DNA from: Symbiodinium natans
Lineage: Eukaryota > Sar > Dinophyceae > Suessiales > Symbiodiniaceae
DNA: 64,000 nucleotides
Reading direction: 5' to 3'
NCBI GenBank assembly: GCA_905221605.1
Contig: CAJNDS010002489.1
Location: forward strand, 186,001 to 250,000
A model generated the notes under the pieces. That model made no database searches and had not been told where the DNA came from. It saw only the letters and a list, made by a program, of their open reading frames with translations. The translations under genes were made by a program, and so were the position numbers. This document shows positions 23,803 to 34,200 of the stretch, in pieces; positions within the stretch are counted from its first letter, which is position 1, and each line of letters begins with the position of its first letter.

Positions 23803-24345
23803 TTGCGTAGAGGCTTGAACAAAGTGAATTGCGAATCTACATCGTACATGGTCTCCACTCCGCTCACACATCATGATCGCAGCACGCTCTGCGGTTTCTG
23901 GGTCTGTGAAAAAAAACAGAGCCAACAATTTAGACACGGAACCAGCAACCTCTCTCAAGTGACCCTAAAGCCCCAAACTCCCCCTCGAGGACCAAAGACG
24001 TCCTTTGCAATCGTGCAGCGCGCCAGTTTGAAGGAGCTTCTCCTTGTGCTCCGTGCCGATCTTCACCACCTGCTGAGAATGAAGCTGCGATGGGGGTTTG
24101 TGTGCATGTGGGAAAGAAGTACAAAGGAGATCATCCATGTGGCAGTGAGACTTTTCCGTCACGTCCACAGTTGTCTGGTCATGCCAACTTTTTCTTACGA
24201 CTCCAGACCTCGTGTTTGGAGAAGAACTCCACGAGTTCAAACCCCGAACACCAAGAACACCATGAGAGGCTTTATCTTAAAGTCTTACTGTATTTTAATA
24301 TTACAATATTCACGTTTCATAAAACTAAAAGATGTAATCGCTTAA
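23803..24345. other. Weak coding candidate, strand uncertain
   Basis: A 180-aa plus ORF spans the stretch without a domain. On the minus strand an exon-like block begins AG|CAGGTGGTGAAGATCGG (within 24005-24080) and reads QVVKIGTEHKEKLLQTGALH, which looks more protein-like. I cannot decide between them. Confidence 0.25.
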
Positions 24346-24548
24346 AACTCCCTTATAACCAGAATAATATTCTACAGTATAACTGACAAGAATATATGAA
24401 ACAAAAGCAATTGTCTATATGATGTTTTTGAATATAGGATATGCTGCTATGTTGGCATCCGCACTGAGATCGTGATGCTCCTGGAATTCTGAGGAGCCAC
24501 CGCAAACCCAGATTTCTAATTAACTTAAATAACATGCTGATGCGATTG

Positions 24549-25500
24549 CTAATTAACGTGCTGATGCTGACATTGATGACAGCAGCAACCTTTCACGCCC
24601 AGGCGCTGGAGCGCTCCCACGGCACTTTCCCGAGCCAGAGGCGTGCCGCTGCTCACAAGCCGCACCAGCAGCGGGATGGCGCCGGCCTTTGCGATGGCAA
24701 TCTTGTTGTCGTCATTGCCCGCCATTCTATGGAGAGCTCCCGCGGCCACTTCCCGAGCCAGAGGCGTGCCGTCGCGCAGGAGCTGCACTAGCGGCGGGAT
24801 GGCACCGGCAGTTGCGATGGCAATCTTGTTGTCGTCATTGCCCGCCATTCTATGGAGAGCTCCCGCGGCCACTTCCCGAGCCAGAGGCGTGCCGTCGCGC
24901 AGGAGCTGCACCAGCAGCGGGATGGCACCGGCATTTGCGATGGCAATCTTGTTGTCGTCATCTCGGGCGAGGTCCTTAAGCTCGCTGGCGGCCTTTTCCT
25001 GGGCCTCTGTAGCTGCAAAGTTTCGAAGGTCCTTGACAAGAGAATTCAAAGAATCAGAAGAGATCCCTGAGCAGCGATCTGCTTGCACTTGCACACCACC
25101 CTGGCAGTCTTCTCCCGGCTTGGCATCATTCAAACGCTCCTCTGCTTGGATGTGGAGGCGGTGGAGCTCCCAAAGCGATTTGCTGCAGCTCCATGAGTCC
25201 GATGCCGCGATGCTGATGCCCGGGCCTGTGTCCTTGACCTCCTTGCCATTTGGGTCCAGGCAACTGAAGTCGAAGACCTTCCGCAGGCTTGCAACGACGG
25301 CCTTGCGCAGTTCCTCTAAGAAGTCCTTCACGCATGCCCCACCAACAAGACAAACTCTCGAACTCAATGCGGAGTAGTCTGCTGAGCACTGACAAAGAAA
25401 GCTGAATACTGGTTTGTTGGGCTTGATGCCGTGTGTTTTGGCTTGGAGAGCATTGAAACCTAGCAGAGCTGCATGGCTGCAAGTTTAGCCGAAAGGTCCT
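24549..25500 (-). CDS. GGDEF C-terminal part plus three armadillo repeats (3' part of gene)
   Basis: In this frame the track opens at a TTG (25367), but the frame is open further upstream to about 25490, so 25367 is not a real start. Counting from 25367, residues 49-86 (GISIAAS, then AEERLNDAKPGED) match the end of a GGDEF domain (SIGIA ... A-D...AK..G). Residues about 110-258 are armadillo repeats of 41 aa with NKIAIA.AGAIP.LV.LL cores; two are nearly identical at DNA level with a 123-bp period, pointing to recent duplication. The protein ends with a Cys/His-rich tail and a stop at 24549. Armadillo repeats bind proteins. The reading continues from the ORF at 25460-25909 after a frame change, so both belong to one gene. 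Confidence 0.7.
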
Positions 25501-25909
25501 TGAGATTGTAGTCTGCGCCTTCGCGCGATTCCTCGTGCGAGATGAAGGCTATCGCGAACTCGTCGCCGTGAAAACAGAAGGGCACGCAGACAGCGGCCGA
25601 TTGTTCTTGGTTGAAGGCCCTGCAGTACTCGTCAATGCAGTCTGCCATCTGCATGATGGCAGCGTCGCCGTGGGCATGGGACTCCTGGGACCAGTGGTCG
25701 TTCACCATGAAAGTGTCCAAGTCTGCGGCGGCCATCACGAGAGCCAGCGACCTTCCTTCCAGCAACTTTAGCAGCTTGCCATAGAAGGCTTTCCCTCGCA
25801 GTAGTGTCAGTGGATCATAGTACATCGCATTGAAGTCTTTTCGCTCCATCGCCGCTTGAACAAACTCCGCGTCCAGCATTGCCAGCTGGACCTCCTGAGG
25901 ATGGGCCAT
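25460..25909 (-). CDS. GGDEF-like domain (5' part of the armadillo gene)
   Basis: The 149-residue frame reads as the first two-thirds of a diguanylate-cyclase GGDEF domain: DPLTLLRGKAF at 32-42 (family DxLTGLxNRxxF), ADLDTF with metal-site Asp at 62-67, VND at 69-71, GD at 81-82, and FHGDEFAIAF at 113-122. The signature is HGDEF, not GGDEF, so cyclase activity is doubtful. The ATG at 25909 may not be the true start: CAG|GAGGTCCAG just inside it is a good acceptor, in which case the upstream exon is at 26048-26335. The frame stops at 25460; the rest of the domain continues in another frame downstream, so an intron with a non-GT donor or a frameshift lies between. GGDEF domains are bacterial signalling domains and rare in eukaryotes. 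Confidence 0.65.
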   Translation of the reverse strand: MAHPQEVQLAMLDAEFVQAAMERKDFNAMYYDPLTLLRGKAFYGKLLKLLEGRSLALVMAAADLDTFMVNDHWSQESHAHGDAAIMQMADCIDEYCRAFNQEQSAAVCVPFCFHGDEFAIAFISHEESREGADYNLKDLSAKLAAMQLC

Positions 25910-25927
25910 TAGGCCTTCAAACCCCCA

Positions 25928-26031
25928 TAATGAACCCTAAACCCTTAACCCTAAACCCTAAACCCTAAACCCTTAACCCTAAGCCCTAAGCCCTAAACCC
26001 TTAACTAAACCCTAAACCCTAAACCCTATAA
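25928..26031 (-). repeat. Telomere-like tract, probably intronic
   Basis: CCCTAAA and CCCTTAA heptamers fill about 100 bp between the two candidate exons of the GGDEF-armadillo gene. Confidence 0.85.
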
Positions 26032-26047
26032 ATGACCTTTTAAGGGA

Positions 26048-26335
26048 TTAGCAGGGTGTAATCGCCCATCCTTGCCTGCTCCTGCCAAGCTTCTTGATGT
26101 TGGATGCTGAGCGCTTCTTCCTAAAGTCCTCTTGCAGACCATGCTCCAGCTGCAACTGTTCCAGCTCCTCCCTGAAAGTAGCGAAGGCCATGGCGGAAGG
26201 CTCCTTACCCATCTTAAGTTCAGTTGCAAGATGTTCCGATGCTGTCTCGATCTGCAGATTCTGCCGCAAGTCCAAGTTCGTAGCCGATAGGTCCTCGCCT
26301 AATAATAGACGCTTCCCTCTTGTTTGGATGCCAAC
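26048..26335 (-). CDS. Possible upstream exon, helical Glu/Leu-rich
   Basis: An open minus frame contains residues such as ETASEHLATELKMGKEPSAM and FREELEQLQLEHG, with the composition of a charged helix or coiled coil. There is no convincing ATG, which suggests an internal exon. It ends just before the telomere-like tract at 25930-26030 and would be the exon preceding the GGDEF part, placing that tract inside an intron. Family not recognised. Confidence 0.4.
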   Translation of the reverse strand, partial: VGIQTRGKRLLLGEDLSATNLDLRQNLQIETASEHLATELKMGKEPSAMAFATFREELEQLQLEHGLQEDFRKKRSASNIKKLGRSRQGWAITPC

Positions 26336-26799
26336 CGAACGGTGTGCACCGCGGGGCCTTTGAGCTCAACTGAAGACAAAGCACGGTCCGTACTCTCTGC
26401 ATTCAAAAGTTCTGAAGTCTTGGGGTCTAAACACAGGGTAGAATCTCTAACGGATTTTTGACCCAACGCCAACCCTAGACGCCCTAAACCCTGAACCCTC
26501 TCCCTATCAAACCCTCAGACACTGATCGTACACGTACGCGTGCGTGCATACTTTTTCCTCACATGCTGGCCTTTACGTGTGTACGCACGCATGTGCCAGC
26601 AGGTGTATCATGCTCTGGTCAGGAAACTCAAGCATGGAACGACGTGAGGCGGAACGGCAAGGCAAAGAAGGCTTCACTCAACCGGCCCATACACGTTTAC
26701 GGACTACACACAGCCAGACTTGCCGCGCTGCTCCTCCAACATCAGCGCGACCCCCGCGAGAAATATAACACATTCCCCGGACACCCTGCCTAAACCAAG

Positions 26800-26970
26800 T
26801 CAACTCAACCTCAAAGCAGCCTCGGTCTTCTCGAACCCTGCCTCGTCCACAACCAACCCGAATATGTCTCGGTCCTCTTCGTTCTGGAATGTCTCTTTCA
26901 GGGCCTGCATCGCAAAGGCCACACAACAGCATGCAGTGATGGCGAAAAGGATCCATTCTACCACCTCCAT
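26800..26970 (-). CDS. Small ORF or exon with one membrane segment
   Basis: A 56-aa frame starts at ATG 26970 and stops at 26800. It begins MEVVEWILFAITACCCVAFA, a convincing hydrophobic helix, followed by a charged stretch with NEEDRDIFGLV. The frame is open upstream of the ATG, so it may be the inner part of a longer exon. The larger ORF on the same strand in another frame (26678-26956) looks less like protein. Function unknown. Confidence 0.35.
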   Translation of the reverse strand: MEVVEWILFAITACCCVAFAMQALKETFQNEEDRDIFGLVVDEAGFEKTEAALRLS

Positions 26971-27117
26971 GAGGGACAAGTGGCCCCCCTGCCTAGGCTG
27001 GGTGACTAATTTTCACGTGTATTGTGTACATTCTCGTCTACTCTCGACCTGCTAAAAGTCACTGCAGCTTCTCGAAGCCCGGAACACCTCAAATTCTTTA
27101 GTTTTCATTCAGAGACA

Positions 27118-27175
27118 TTGGGATGTTCCCCCTTGTACTAACAGTCCTTAATAGGGATTATGTACCCCATGAAAT
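27118..27175 (+). mobile_element. Family B element copy 2, one end only
   Basis: TTGGGATGTTCCCC and TACTAACAGTCCTTAATA match the family's left arm; no right arm follows. Confidence 0.6.
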
Positions 27176-27179
27176 CCCT

Positions 27180-27425
27180 GAGACACGACATGTACGGATC
27201 TTTATGGTTTCGTGCCCCAGCTGCCTCAAGGTCCAGTCGACGAAGGCTGTCGCAGAAGTGATCTTGGTCGCGGGCGTCCAAGAACTTGGAGAGCTTGATT
27301 TTCAGACCTGATGCTGGTTCCCTCGTGCAGTGTGCAATGTTATCCAGAATCAAGAACCCTGAACTACTATTTGCAGAAGAACCCCCAACAAATGAAAGAC
27401 AATAAGCCTCATTATTTCTTCCTGA
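27180..27425 (-). CDS. Possible exon, unknown protein
   Basis: A minus frame opens after a pyrimidine-rich stretch and CTTATCAG|GAAG, a credible acceptor, and reads for about 80 residues (NNEAYCLSFVGGSSANSSSG early, LRDFMG late) until the family B fragment. The other two frames stop early. The ATG at 27536 lies beyond a C-run and is not credible. Family not recognised. Confidence 0.35.
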
Positions 27426-27447
27426 TAAGAAAAATAGACTCTTTTTT

Positions 27448-27960
27448 TTGTTGGGGGGGGGGGGGGGGGGGGCTCCTAAGCAAATAGTAGTAAACCGCGA
27501 AGATACGGCGTCATGGACGCACACAAGCCCTTGCAAAGCTTGCCTTGGCGAGCTTTTGAATCGAAGATAGCCTCTTTCTGATTCTGGTCGGCCTTACAAG
27601 GTACCGCTTTGGGGTTCGGGGTTCTGCCCTACACTCTATAAACCCTAAAACCTATATATATATATACATAAATAAATCAATACATATATATATATATGTA
27701 TATATATATACGTATATGGAATCCGACAAGTATGGCCAACGCATGCACATCTCTTTCTGCCTTAGCAGCTTTCTCACTGCCACCGGAGTTCCTGGCAATG
27801 GCTGCGACTGGTGGTGACACCCTGAAAGCGAAATCTGAGTGACCTTTTGCTTTACAGGGGGTTTAGGGTTTAGGGTTTAGGGTTGAGGGTTGAGGGTTTT
27901 AGGGTTTAGGGTTAGGGTTTAGGGTTCAGGGTTCAGGGTTCAGAGTTTAGGGTTTAGGGT
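27448..27960. other. G-run, TA-repeats and telomere-like tract
   Basis: A run of about 22 G at 27454-27473, TA-repeats at 27655-27720 and a TTTAGGG/TTGAGGG/TTCAGGG tract at 27859-27966. No gene seen. Confidence 0.7.
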
Positions 27961-27984
27961 TTAGGGAACCTAAACCCTAAATAA

Positions 27985-28218
27985 GGGCTTACTCTGGGTC
28001 CTAGTGACTGATTTGGGCCTTCTCCCCTGGTCTTCCAGCACGAAGAGCTGTATGTCCTGATCGAAGGAATCCTGGCAGCATGTTCCACGCGACTCACGCT
28101 CAGCACAGCGCCCTGCGCGCGCCACAAAAATAAGGGGCTCCTGAACCTCCGCGTCCGATTCTTCGCCGAAGATCGTCTTGTCCACCAAGCAAGATGCTTT
28201 CAAGCGCTGCCACTGCAA
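27985..28218 (-). CDS. Probable exon, unknown protein
   Basis: A minus frame of about 75 residues has protein-like composition (LVDKTIFGEESDAEVQEPL, then QDSFDQDIQLFVLEDQGRR). It ends at CCCAGA|GTAAGC, a fair donor, just before a telomere-like tract; the bases near that donor resemble 31205-31235 in the segmental duplication. The start is not defined. Family not recognised. Confidence 0.4.
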
Positions 28219-28359
28219 CCGCCTGGCCCAGTAGGGTTTCGGGCTTAGGGTTTAGCTGGCTCTCCGATTCGGTTGACAGCCCGGCACATGTCATGTTCGA
28301 CACCTGGACGTGCTGGGCAATCTGCTGACTAGGAGGCTTTTTGAGGGCCTTTTGGATGC

Positions 28360-29520
28360 AAAGGGTTTAGGGTTTGAGGGTTTAAGGGTTTAAGGGGTTA
28401 AGGGTTTAGGGTTTCAGGGTTGGGGTTTAGGGTTTAGGGTTTTGGGGTTTCAAAACCCCGTAGATCTGAAAATCTTTTCTCAGGATTTTGACTGACTCGA
28501 AAGGCGAGGGGGGGCTTTTGCACCATGAAAGCCACCACAACTTTCCCGGAGGGCCCTACAACCTGAGACCCTAAACCCTAAACCCTAAACCCTAAACCCT
28601 AAACCCTAAACCCTAAACCCTAAACCCTAAACCCTAAACCCTAAACCCTAACCCTAAAAGGGTTCCACCTTGTGTTCCTACCTTTGCGCCAGTCGTCAGC
28701 CTCTGCGCCTGACCAAGAGCCAGGTGTGAGGGGCCATTGTTTTAGGGTTTAGGGTTTCAGGGTTTTTGGATTATGATCCAGGTTGAGGGCCGGAAAAAAG
28801 AAACGATACTGCCTAGGTGAAGATTGCATGTCTGGATTTTTACCATGCTTTTCTTCCACAGGGTTGATCACGTCGTCCCTGCGCTTTTTGAAACGCAACA
28901 CGCAGAACCCTAAAACACGATGACCCTTTCTTGCAAGCAGGGGTTGACAAAAACCCCAAACCCTGAACCCCTACACCCTGAACCTTTTTCAGCACGACTC
29001 TTGTCAACCCTAAACCCTAAACCCTAAGCCCTTCTTGCGACTGGGACTTGGTGACTGCCAGAAAGGAATCCCCGCTTCACACACCTGCAAACCGCCGCAC
29101 CGGCCTGATACCCTAAACCCGCTTTGCAAACCCTAAACCCTAAACCCTGAACCCTAAACCCTGAACCCTAAACCCTAAACCCTAAACCCTAAACCCTAAA
29201 CCCTAAACCCTAAACCCTAAACCCTAAACCCTAAACCCTAAACCCTAAACCCTAAACCCTAAACCCTAACCCTAAACCCTGAAACCTGAGCCGAGCGCCT
29301 CCGTCATTCCTCGCACCGCCCTTCGGCATCGCACCCTTCGAGGCAAGTGCGTTTGGGATGCGCAAGGCACGGAGGCCGGTTAAACAGGGTTTAGGGTTTA
29401 GGGTTTAGGGCCTTAGGGTTTAGGGGTGAGTGTCTTAGGGGTTTTGGGTTAGCACCTTAGGGTTTTGTAGGGTTCAGGGCAAGTTTCGGGTTCAGTCACG
29501 TGGGGTTTAGGGTGCAACAT
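28360..29520. repeat. Cluster of telomere-like tracts in alternating orientation
   Basis: GGGTTTAGGG at 28363-28450, CCCTAAA at 28568-28659 (13 near-perfect units), TTTAGGG at 28740-28770, CCCTAAA at 29110-29290 (more than 20 units) and TTTAGGG variants at 29383-29480. The unique islands between them are 80-350 bp and show no gene. Confidence 0.9.
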
Positions 29521-30380
29521 TTAGCAGCTTAGGGCCTCAAGTCCTCCAACGACTCAATGGACCTTGTTAGGCTTTAAGGCGCCGATGCTGTTTGCAACCC
29601 TAGAAACCCTGAAGCCTACACCGAGTGGAAATGTGCCTTTGCAGCCATAACTTTGGGCAGCGGAGCTTTGCCAGGACCTTTTCCAGGGCCTGCAAAGCCA
29701 CTGGCGGCAGATACCAGATGGCGTTGCATGGTTCCTGGTTCCTGCATGCTTTTATCTCTCCTGCTTCTATACTCAAGGATGGCAAGCGAAAATTCCTATC
29801 ATGTTTGGGGTCTACTTCGGGGGAAGGGGTTCTGCAACAGCCCAAGAGTCTAGACCCAAGAGTAAGCTAGGAATATATAAAAAGGGTGCCCGTTTTAACA
29901 ACGTTTTTGGTTTTAAAGGGGCTTCTAAGATTCTGAAGGAACCTAAACCCTGAACAAAAAAGGAACCTAGGAGCAGTACTTCCCACTTAACTGCACAACT
30001 GCTCGGAGCCAAAAGGATGGGAAAGGACTCCACTAAGCTTGACCGGGACAAATCCGAAAAGCAGCTTGAAAGGATCATTCTTCTCTATAATGTTCCCGTG
30101 TTGTTGACGTACGGTTAGGTTGGGACTCGAAAATGGCGGGCGCCTTTGGCTTTGCCTTTGGCTCCCTTTGCCGGCGCCGTAGATGCTGTAGGAGCGGCAG
30201 AGTCTGCACCTGGCAAGGCGACATCGGAAGAAATACCCGTTGTCGGGCATTCCGTGTTCAAGGCATCTCAGCATCTGTGAATGCTTTTGCCAACTTGCAA
30301 ATTCTGGGGCTTGCATGGCCACCCATTGTGTCCCAACCTGCATGTCAGATTTTAACGTAAGCTTCGGGTCTGCTGTGTTG

Positions 30381-30599
30381 CTACCCATGCTTCCACCGTA
30401 TCTGGCTAGCTGTTTGCGAGCCTTGATCACTGGGCGGCGCTGTCGGCGCCGCTTCTTCTGAAGGCTGCAAGGCTGTTTCGGCTGAAGCTTCTGCGTCTGT
30501 CGCCCGGGTGTCGTAGGGCCAGCTGTCAGCAAGAGAAGAAGCACGTTGACGCACCTGCTCCAGGCGTGGACTGCGGCGGCGGCGGCGGTGCCTGCCACG
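30381..30599 (-). CDS. Candidate exon in duplication copy R1
   Basis: A pyrimidine-rich stretch and TATTCTTTCAG|CG form a good acceptor. The frame after it reads an Arg-rich segment, then SSLADSWPYD, and an Ala/Ser/Pro-rich linker, ending at a TAG that overlaps a GG|GTAGCA donor. The same exon occurs in R2 and R3. The plus strand is also open here, so strand is not certain. Function unknown. Confidence 0.35.
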   Translation of the reverse strand, partial: RGRHRRRRRSPRLEQVRQRASSLADSWPYDTRATDAEASAETALQPSEEAAPTAPPSDQGSQTASQIRWKHG

Positions 30600-31646
30600 C
30601 TGAAAGAATATCATCACAAAATGGCCTTAGACAAGCGTGACTCAACCTCAATGAAGGCATCTGGCGCAACTCAAAATTAACAAAGACTGAGGCTCCGCCC
30701 TCTGCCCAACTGTGCTCCAGAAATGATGTTTTCTCGGAGTTATCGAAGACTTGTGTTTACAGTTATCTCGGTGAAGTGTCCGCATCTTGGGCAGGGTGTC
30801 GGATTTAGCAACTTAGGGCCTCAGTCCACCAACGACTCAATCGACCTTGTTCGGCTTTAGGGCGCCGACGCTGTTTGCAATCCTAAAAGCCTACACCCTT
30901 GGAAATGTGCCTTTGCAGTCAGCGGAGCTTTGCCAGGACCTTTTCCAGGGCCTGCAAAGCCACTGGCTGCAGATACAAGACGGCGAAGATAAGGAGGGCA
31001 AGATTTGCATGGTTCTTGTTTTTTTAAAGATTCTGTCCTACTTCTACTCAAGGATGGCAAGAGAACATTCCTATCATGTTTGGGGTCTACTTCGGGGGAA
31101 GGGGTTCTGCAACAACCCCAGAGTCCAGACCCAAGAGTAACCTAAGAATAAAAGGGTGCCCGTTCTGTTTTAAAGGGAACTTCTAAGGGAATCTAAACCC
31201 TGAAAGAAAGCAATAAGGGCCTACTCTGGGTCTTAGGAGTTGTACTTCCCACGTAACTGCACAACTGCTCGGAGCGAAAAGGATGGGAAAGGACTCCACT
31301 AAGCTTGACCGGGACAAATCCGAAAAGCAGCTTGAAAGGATCATTCTTCTCTATAATGTTCCCGTGTTGTTGACGTACGGTTAGGTTGGGACTCGAAAAT
31401 GGCGGGCGCCTTTGGCTTTGCCTTTGGCTCCCTTTGCCGGCGCCGTAGATGCTGTAGGAGCGGCAGAGTCTGCACCTGGCAAGGCGACATCGGAAGAAAT
31501 ACCCGTTGTCGGGCATTCCGTGTTCAAGGCATCTCAGCATCTGTGAATGCTTTTGCCAACTTGCAAATTCTGGGGCTTGCATGGCCACCCATTGTGTCCC
31601 AACCTGCATGTCAGATTTTAACGTAAGCTTCGGGTCTGCTGTGTTG

Positions 31647-31868
31647 CTACCCATGCTTCCACCGTATCTGGCTAGCTGTTTGCGAGCCTTGATCACTGGG
31701 CGGCGCTGTCGGCGCAGCTTCTTCTGAAGGCTGCAGGGCTGTTTCGGCTGAAGCTTCTGCGTCTGTCGCCCCTGGGGTGTCGTAGGGCCAGCTGTCAGCA
31801 AGAGAAGAAGCACGTTGGCGCACCTGCTCCAGGCGTGGACTGCGGCGGTGGCAGCGGTGCCTGACACG
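31647..31868 (-). CDS. Candidate exon in duplication copy R2
   Basis: Same acceptor and frame as at 30599, with a three-base-type change after WPYD; reads SSLADSWPYDTPGATDAEAS and then QPSEEAAPTAPPSDQGSQTA. Of the copies this gives the smoothest reading frame. Confidence 0.38.
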   Translation of the reverse strand, partial: RVRHRCHRRSPRLEQVRQRASSLADSWPYDTPGATDAEASAETALQPSEEAAPTAPPSDQGSQTASQIRWKHG

Positions 31869-32388
31869 CTGAAAGAATATCATCACAAAATGGCCTTAGA
31901 CAAGCGTGACTCAACCTCAATGAAGGCATCTGGCGCAACTCAAAATTAACAAAGACTGAGGCTCCGCCCTCTGCTCAACTGTGCTCCAGAAATGATGTTT
32001 CTCTGAGTTATCGAAGACTTGTGATTGCATCTTGGGCCACTCAAGGCTCAACGCTTCTGTCGCAAGTGCTTCTTGCATGGGCCTGCGCTTGTGCACCCGC
32101 ACCTTTGCCAGGACCTGACAGACAGTCTGCACAACCCAGCGACACCAAGGCCCGAAAATGTCAGGCGCCTTTGGCTTTGCCTTTGGCTGCCTTTGCCGGC
32201 TCTGCAACTGCTTCAGTAGCTGCAGAGTCGTCGCCTGGCAAGGTGACAGCAGGAGAGAAATGTCCGCACAAAGTCCTCAGGACATCGTGAATGCTTTTGC
32301 CAGCTTGAAAATGCTGGGGCTTGCATGGCAACGAATGGTCCCAAGCTGCACCTCAGCCTTTGAGGTAAGCTTCGGGTCTCATGTGTTG

Positions 32389-32598
32389 TTACCCATGCTT
32401 CCATCTGGCCAGCTGTTTGCGAGCCTGGCGCTGTCGGCGCAGCTTCTTCTGAAGGCTGCGGGGTTGTTTCGGCTGAAGCTTCTGCGTCTGTCGCCCCTGG
32501 CACGTGGTGTCGTAGGGCCAGCTGTCAGCAAGAGAAGAAGCACGTTGGCGCACCTGCTCCAGGCGTGGACTGCGGCGGTGGCAGCGGTGCCTGCCACG
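32389..32598 (-). CDS. Candidate exon in duplication copy R3, altered
   Basis: Same acceptor, but a 7-base-type insertion near 32500 shifts the Ala/Ser/Pro-rich linker into another frame, so this copy is probably broken. A 173-aa plus ORF (32158-32679) covers the same bases and cannot be excluded. Confidence 0.25.
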   Translation of the reverse strand, partial: RGRHRCHRRSPRLEQVRQRASSLADSWPYDTTCQGRQTQKLQPKQPRSLQKKLRRQRQARKQLARWKHG

Positions 32599-34200
32599 CT
32601 GAAAGAATATCATCACAAAATGGCCTTAGACAAGCGTGACTCAACCTCAATGAAGGCATCTGGCGCAACTCAAAATTAACAAAGACTGAGGCTCCGCCCT
32701 CTGCTCAACTGTGCTCCAGAAATGATGTTTCTCTGAGTTATCGAAGACTTGTGATTGCATCTTGGGCCACTCAAGGCTCAACGCTTCTGTCGCAAGTGCT
32801 TCTTGCATGGGCCTGCGCTTGTGCACCCGCACCTTTGCCAGGACCTGACAGACAGTCTGCACAACCCGGCGACACCAAGGCCCGAAAAAGTCAGGCGCCT
32901 TTGGCTTTGCCTTTGGCTGCCTTTGCCGGCTCTGCATCTGCAATTGTTTCAGTAGCTGCAGAGTCGTCGCCTGGCAAGGTGACGTCAGGAGAGAGACGTC
33001 CAGTGTGGGTACCTCCGTGTTCAAAGGCATCTTGGGCACAAAGTCCTCAGTACATCTGTGCATGCTTTTGCCAGCTTGCAAATTCCCGGGCTTGCAAGGC
33101 CACGAATTGTGGGAAGTATTTAGCTACGCAACAAAACCCAGCCAAAGGGACCTCCTAGCCTGGCAGTAATGAGAACGCAAGTGCTCAAGCAGCGCGTAGA
33201 CAAACCCTGAGATGGTGGAGTCGCGAGTCTTAAGCAGTCCCAACAGCAACGAGTGAGACTCTTGACCGGCCCTTTCAAGAAGAGATCCCTCCTCAAAGCA
33301 GGCCAGGGCCGAATCGAACATCCCCACCCCCTGGGTCGTGTTGGGCGGGAAAAGCAAAATGCTCACACAGGGCTCAGCTAACACACAAGGCCAACCCTCC
33401 TGCAACTACAAGCCCTGTAGGAAGAGCCACAAGCTTGCAGCAATGCACAGCAAGCTTGACCTTTAGCCTTGCGCTCGCGCAACGCAACAACGCAAACCAG
33501 CGCAAGACAAACCTTGTTGCAACGCAAATACTTGCCACTTAGATACATGCACGCATGCACCTGGCGTCCCAAGCTGCATGTCAGCTTTTGAGGTAAGCTT
33601 CGGGTCTGATGTGTTCTGGCCCGTGCTTCCATCTGGCCAGCTGTTTGCGAGCCTTGATCACTGGGCGGCGCTGTCGGCACAGCTTCTGCAGAAGGCTGCG
33701 GGGCTGTTTCGGCTGAAGCTTCTGCGTCTGTCGCCCCTGGCACGTGGCGTCGTAGGCCCAGTTGTCAGCAAGAGAAGAAGCACGTCGGTGCGCCTGCTGC
33801 AGGCGTGGGCGGCGGCGGCGGGAGTGGTGCCTGTCACGCTGAAACAAATGGCCTTACGCAATGCTGATTCAGCTGAAGGCAAGGCATCTGACGCAACTCA
33901 TCACAAAGTCTCATGCTCCGCCCCCTGCGCAACTGCGTTCCAGACGTGTGTTGTTTGCTCTGAATTCGAAGACTGGTACTTGCAATTATCTCGGTAAAGC
34001 GCCCTTGGGCAGCTCAAGGCTCAAAGCAAGTGCTTGTCGCATGAGCCTGCGCTTGTGCACCACCTTTGCCAAAACCTGACAGATCTGCACTTTCCAGCGA
34101 CATCTCACTTTACACTTGCTGGTCCAAGCCGCCTTTGGCTTTGCCTTTGGCTGCCTTTGCCGGCTCTGCAGAGTCTTCACCTGGCATGGTGACATCCGGT

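Larger units (their letters stand above)
29519..34200. repeat. Tandem segmental duplication of a genic-looking unit
   Basis: Copies: R1 29519-30690; R2 30803 to about 32010 (offset about 1270-1284 from R1, near-identical over at least 700 bp); R3 32011-32740; R4 32741 to about 33120 (offset 730 from R3, near-identical for about 340 bp); R5 about 33560-34200, more diverged. Shared landmarks are the GCCTTTGGCTTTGCCTTTGG block, the GTAAGCTTCGGGTCT block and TGGCCTTAGACAAGCG. Differences between copies include small in-frame and out-of-frame deletions, suggesting decay after duplication. Confidence 0.85.
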
